Part shown: one piece after another, positions 62,421-64,000 of the stretch | How positions within the stretch are numbered: position 1 is the first letter of the stretch | Layout: the number at the start of each line of letters is the position of its first letter | DNA from: Flavobacterium beibuense F44-8 | Lineage (GTDB): Bacteria > Bacteroidota > Bacteroidia > Flavobacteriales > Flavobacteriaceae | DNA length: 64,000 nucleotides | Assembly: GCF_000769915.1 (NCBI RefSeq) | Contig: NZ_JRLV01000003.1 | Span: 186,001-250,000 of the forward strand | Reading direction: 5' to 3' | The notes under the pieces: generated by a model | What the model saw: only the letters and a program-made list of their open reading frames with translations | Told to the model about the DNA's origin: nothing | The model's database searches: none | Position numbers and translations under genes: made by a program

Positions 62421-63302
62421 ATGAAGAAAACAGCCATACTTGATATTAATCAGTTCAAACAAACCGGACTGGAAGATTTTTATGTAAACACATTGGAGGA
62501 TCACCTTATTACCAGCCATAAGGATATTGCTCTCCCGCACAAACATAATTTCTATCTGGCTATACTTTTTACGCATGGCACTGGTATTCATGAAGTAGAT
62601 TTTACGGTTTATGATGTTAAACCGGGAAGCCTTTTTTTCCTTAACCCGGGGCAAACACACCACTGGGAACTTTCGTCCGATACTAAAGGCTATATCTTTT
62701 TCCATACACAGGCTTTTTATGATTTATACTATACCCAAAACCAAATAAACAACTTCCCCTTCTTTTACAGTATGCACAGTTCTCCCTGCATTTACCTTGA
62801 AAACGAAGAATTAGATGATGTTACGTTATTATTTAAACGAATACTAAAAGAAAACGGTAGGGATGAGATTTTAAAAAAACACCGTATAATCAATTTGGTT
62901 CAGTATGTATATATAGAATGTACCCGTATATATGCCCGTCAAAACCCAGTAGCTGCGCTGGATACCCATAACAGTTACTACAGCAAATTCCTGAAACTGG
63001 AAGAATTGGTAAACCAATACTTTATTACAGAAAAATCGTCCACTGCCTATGCCGAAATGATGCATATAACGCCAAAACACTTAAACCGCATAACACAGGC
63101 TGTAGCCGGTAAAACAACTTCAGATATTATTATAGACAGGGTTTTACTGGAAGCCAAGAAAGAGCTTATACTGCAACAGGATAATTTTGCCGGAATATCA
63201 GAAATGCTGGGCTATGAGGACTATGCTTATTTTTCACGCCTGTTTAAAAAGAAAACAGGAGAAACCCCAAGTGAATTTTTAAATAGGTATAATAAAGTGT
63301 AA
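62421..63302 (+). CDS. AraC-family transcriptional regulator
   Basis: A 293-residue regulator. The N-terminal cupin-like sensor domain (about residues 20-140) contains PHKHNFYLAILF and FLNPGQTHHWELS; the C-terminal DNA-binding domain (about residues 190-290) has the two AraC helix-turn-helix motifs, ending FSRLFKKKTGETPSEFLNRY, the signature of the family. It probably responds to a small ligand. Target genes unknown; the divergent DUF983 gene is a candidate. Confidence 0.92.
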   Translation: MKKTAILDINQFKQTGLEDFYVNTLEDHLITSHKDIALPHKHNFYLAILFTHGTGIHEVDFTVYDVKPGSLFFLNPGQTHHWELSSDTKGYIFFHTQAFYDLYYTQNQINNFPFFYSMHSSPCIYLENEELDDVTLLFKRILKENGRDEILKKHRIINLVQYVYIECTRIYARQNPVAALDTHNSYYSKFLKLEELVNQYFITEKSSTAYAEMMHITPKHLNRITQAVAGKTTSDIIIDRVLLEAKKELILQQDNFAGISEMLGYEDYAYFSRLFKKKTGETPSEFLNRYNKV

Positions 63303-63336
63303 CATATGTGAATACAAAATATCTCCCAAAAAATAA

Positions 63337-63344
63337 TACCTTTG
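63337..63344 (+). promoter_or_regulatory. Putative -7 box (TACCTTTG) of RsmB-like gene
   Basis: Fits TAnnTTTG, 18 bases before the ATG. No TTG at -33. Confidence 0.5.
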
Positions 63345-63362
63345 CAACTTCAATTCACAAAA

Positions 63363-64000
63363 ATGAGATTACACAGAAATTTAGTGTTTACGGTTATTGA
63401 CTCCCTTAACTTTATTTTTAATGAGGGAGAATATGCCGATAAGGTTGTGGCAAAGGCTTTAAAGAAAGACAAACGTTGGGGAAGCCACGACAGGAAGTTT
63501 GTTGCCGAAACGATATATGAAATTGTGCGGTGGAAACGCCTGTATGCCGAAATTGCCGAAGTTAAGGAGCCTTACACCAGGGATAACCTATGGAGAATAT
63601 TTGCCGTATGGGCAGTACTTCGCGGTTATAACCTGCCAGACTGGAAATACTTTGAGGAAACTCCGGTTCGCCGTATTAAAGGGCGTTTTGATGAACTTTC
63701 CAAAATAAGAAAGTTCCGTGAGTCTATTCCGGACTGGATGGATGAGCTTGGTGTTAAGGAACTTGGTGAAAAGAAATGGGAAAAGGAGCTTGCTGCACAA
63801 AACGAGCAGGCAAAAGTTATACTTCGTGTTAACACCCTTAAAACAACAAAAGAACAGCTTCGTGCCATTTTAATGGACAGTAATATAGAAACCGAATTCC
63901 TTAAACAATATCCTGATGCACTTGTATTAACGGAACGTGCAAACGTGTTCCTTACTCAGGCATTTAAGGACGGACTTTTTGAGGTTCAGGATGCATCTTC
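63363..64000 (+). CDS. rsmB: RsmB-like 16S rRNA m5C methyltransferase, N-terminal part
   Basis: The first 212 codons of a gene that runs off the right edge. The N-terminal NusB-like helical domain (RWGSHDRKFVAETIYEIVRW, residues about 38-57) is characteristic of RsmB, which makes m5C967 in 16S rRNA; further on come KVILRVNTLKTTKEQLRAIL and FLTQAFKDGLFEVQDAS, matching the start of the NOL1/NOP2/Sun methyltransferase domain. The catalytic Cys residues lie beyond the window. A related RNA methyltransferase of the same family is an alternative. Confidence 0.85.
   Translation, partial: MRLHRNLVFTVIDSLNFIFNEGEYADKVVAKALKKDKRWGSHDRKFVAETIYEIVRWKRLYAEIAEVKEPYTRDNLWRIFAVWAVLRGYNLPDWKYFEETPVRRIKGRFDELSKIRKFRESIPDWMDELGVKELGEKKWEKELAAQNEQAKVILRVNTLKTTKEQLRAILMDSNIETEFLKQYPDALVLTERANVFLTQAFKDGLFEVQDAS

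Overview
The window is a piece of an AT-rich chromosome from a Flavobacterium-like member of the Bacteroidota (family Flavobacteriaceae). Supporting signs are several promoter boxes of the Bacteroidota type (TAnnTTTG at -7, in two cases with TTG exactly 19 bases upstream), weak ribosome binding sites, many secreted proteins and lipoproteins with an SxxC-type lipobox or a signal peptide ending in AQ or SQ, menaquinone rather than ubiquinone synthesis (menD), a fused ResB-ResC cytochrome c assembly protein, a fused alpha-beta E1 dehydrogenase and several families typical of this group (DUF2520, DUF2911, DUF983). Genes are densely packed and nearly all are housekeeping. I see no rRNA, tRNA, CRISPR array, prophage, integron or insertion sequence, and no gene-free stretch longer than 300 bases.

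Layout. 1-7 kb: a leftward run of glutathione peroxidase-like lipoprotein, menD, CvfB-like S1 protein and an extradiol dioxygenase (cut by the window edge), then a small K+ channel gene converging with the large ccsBA gene. 7-16.4 kb: an M1 metallopeptidase, then a rightward operon DUF2520 - kdsC - UbiA prenyltransferase - maf - PIG-L deacetylase - a 34-residue membrane peptide - sodium:solute symporter. 16.4-21.9 kb: a DUF2911 protein, SRPBCC-photolyase pair, bestrophin with a near-ideal promoter, small and secreted unknowns. 21.9-30.6 kb: an ABC-F factor, a thioredoxin-like lipoprotein, a GyrI-like protein, an acetate transporter, uvrA and a LOG-family gene. 30.6-39.4 kb: an inactive M1-like domain fused to a beta barrel, a fused E1 dehydrogenase, an aldehyde dehydrogenase and a major OmpA-type porin. 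39.4-48.4 kb: META-domain lipoprotein, VWA-type membrane protein, fabG, GNAT, small stress-type proteins, a YciO-like gene and a UvrD/PcrA helicase. 48.4-54.7 kb: a cobalamin riboswitch controlling a COG2102/DUF71 ATP-pyrophosphatase and a thioesterase, a frameshifted small gene, a TraB-like secreted protein and an M1 aminopeptidase. 54.7-64 kb: recG, a tandem pair of HAD phosphatases, a Cys-rich copper-storage-like protein divergent from an ECF sigma / anti-sigma / Spy-like sensor operon, a BNR-repeat lipoprotein, DUF983, an AraC regulator and the start of an RsmB-like rRNA methyltransferase.

The observations most worth following are: (1) a stand-alone COG2102 gene under its own cobalamin riboswitch, with no other B12 gene nearby, which supports a vitamin B12 salvage role; (2) an ABC-F protein whose two ATP sites look asymmetric, one canonical and one degenerate; (3) an E1 component whose thiamine diphosphate metal ligands look exchanged (GNA...DD in place of GDG...NN); (4) a 34-residue membrane peptide whose stop codon abuts the start of a symporter that carries a large coiled-coil insertion; (5) a catalytically dead M1 domain fused to an outer-membrane barrel; and (6) the sigma / anti-sigma / Spy-like sensor cassette next to a copper-storage-like gene. 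I found no obviously new multi-gene system; these are unusual versions of known families.
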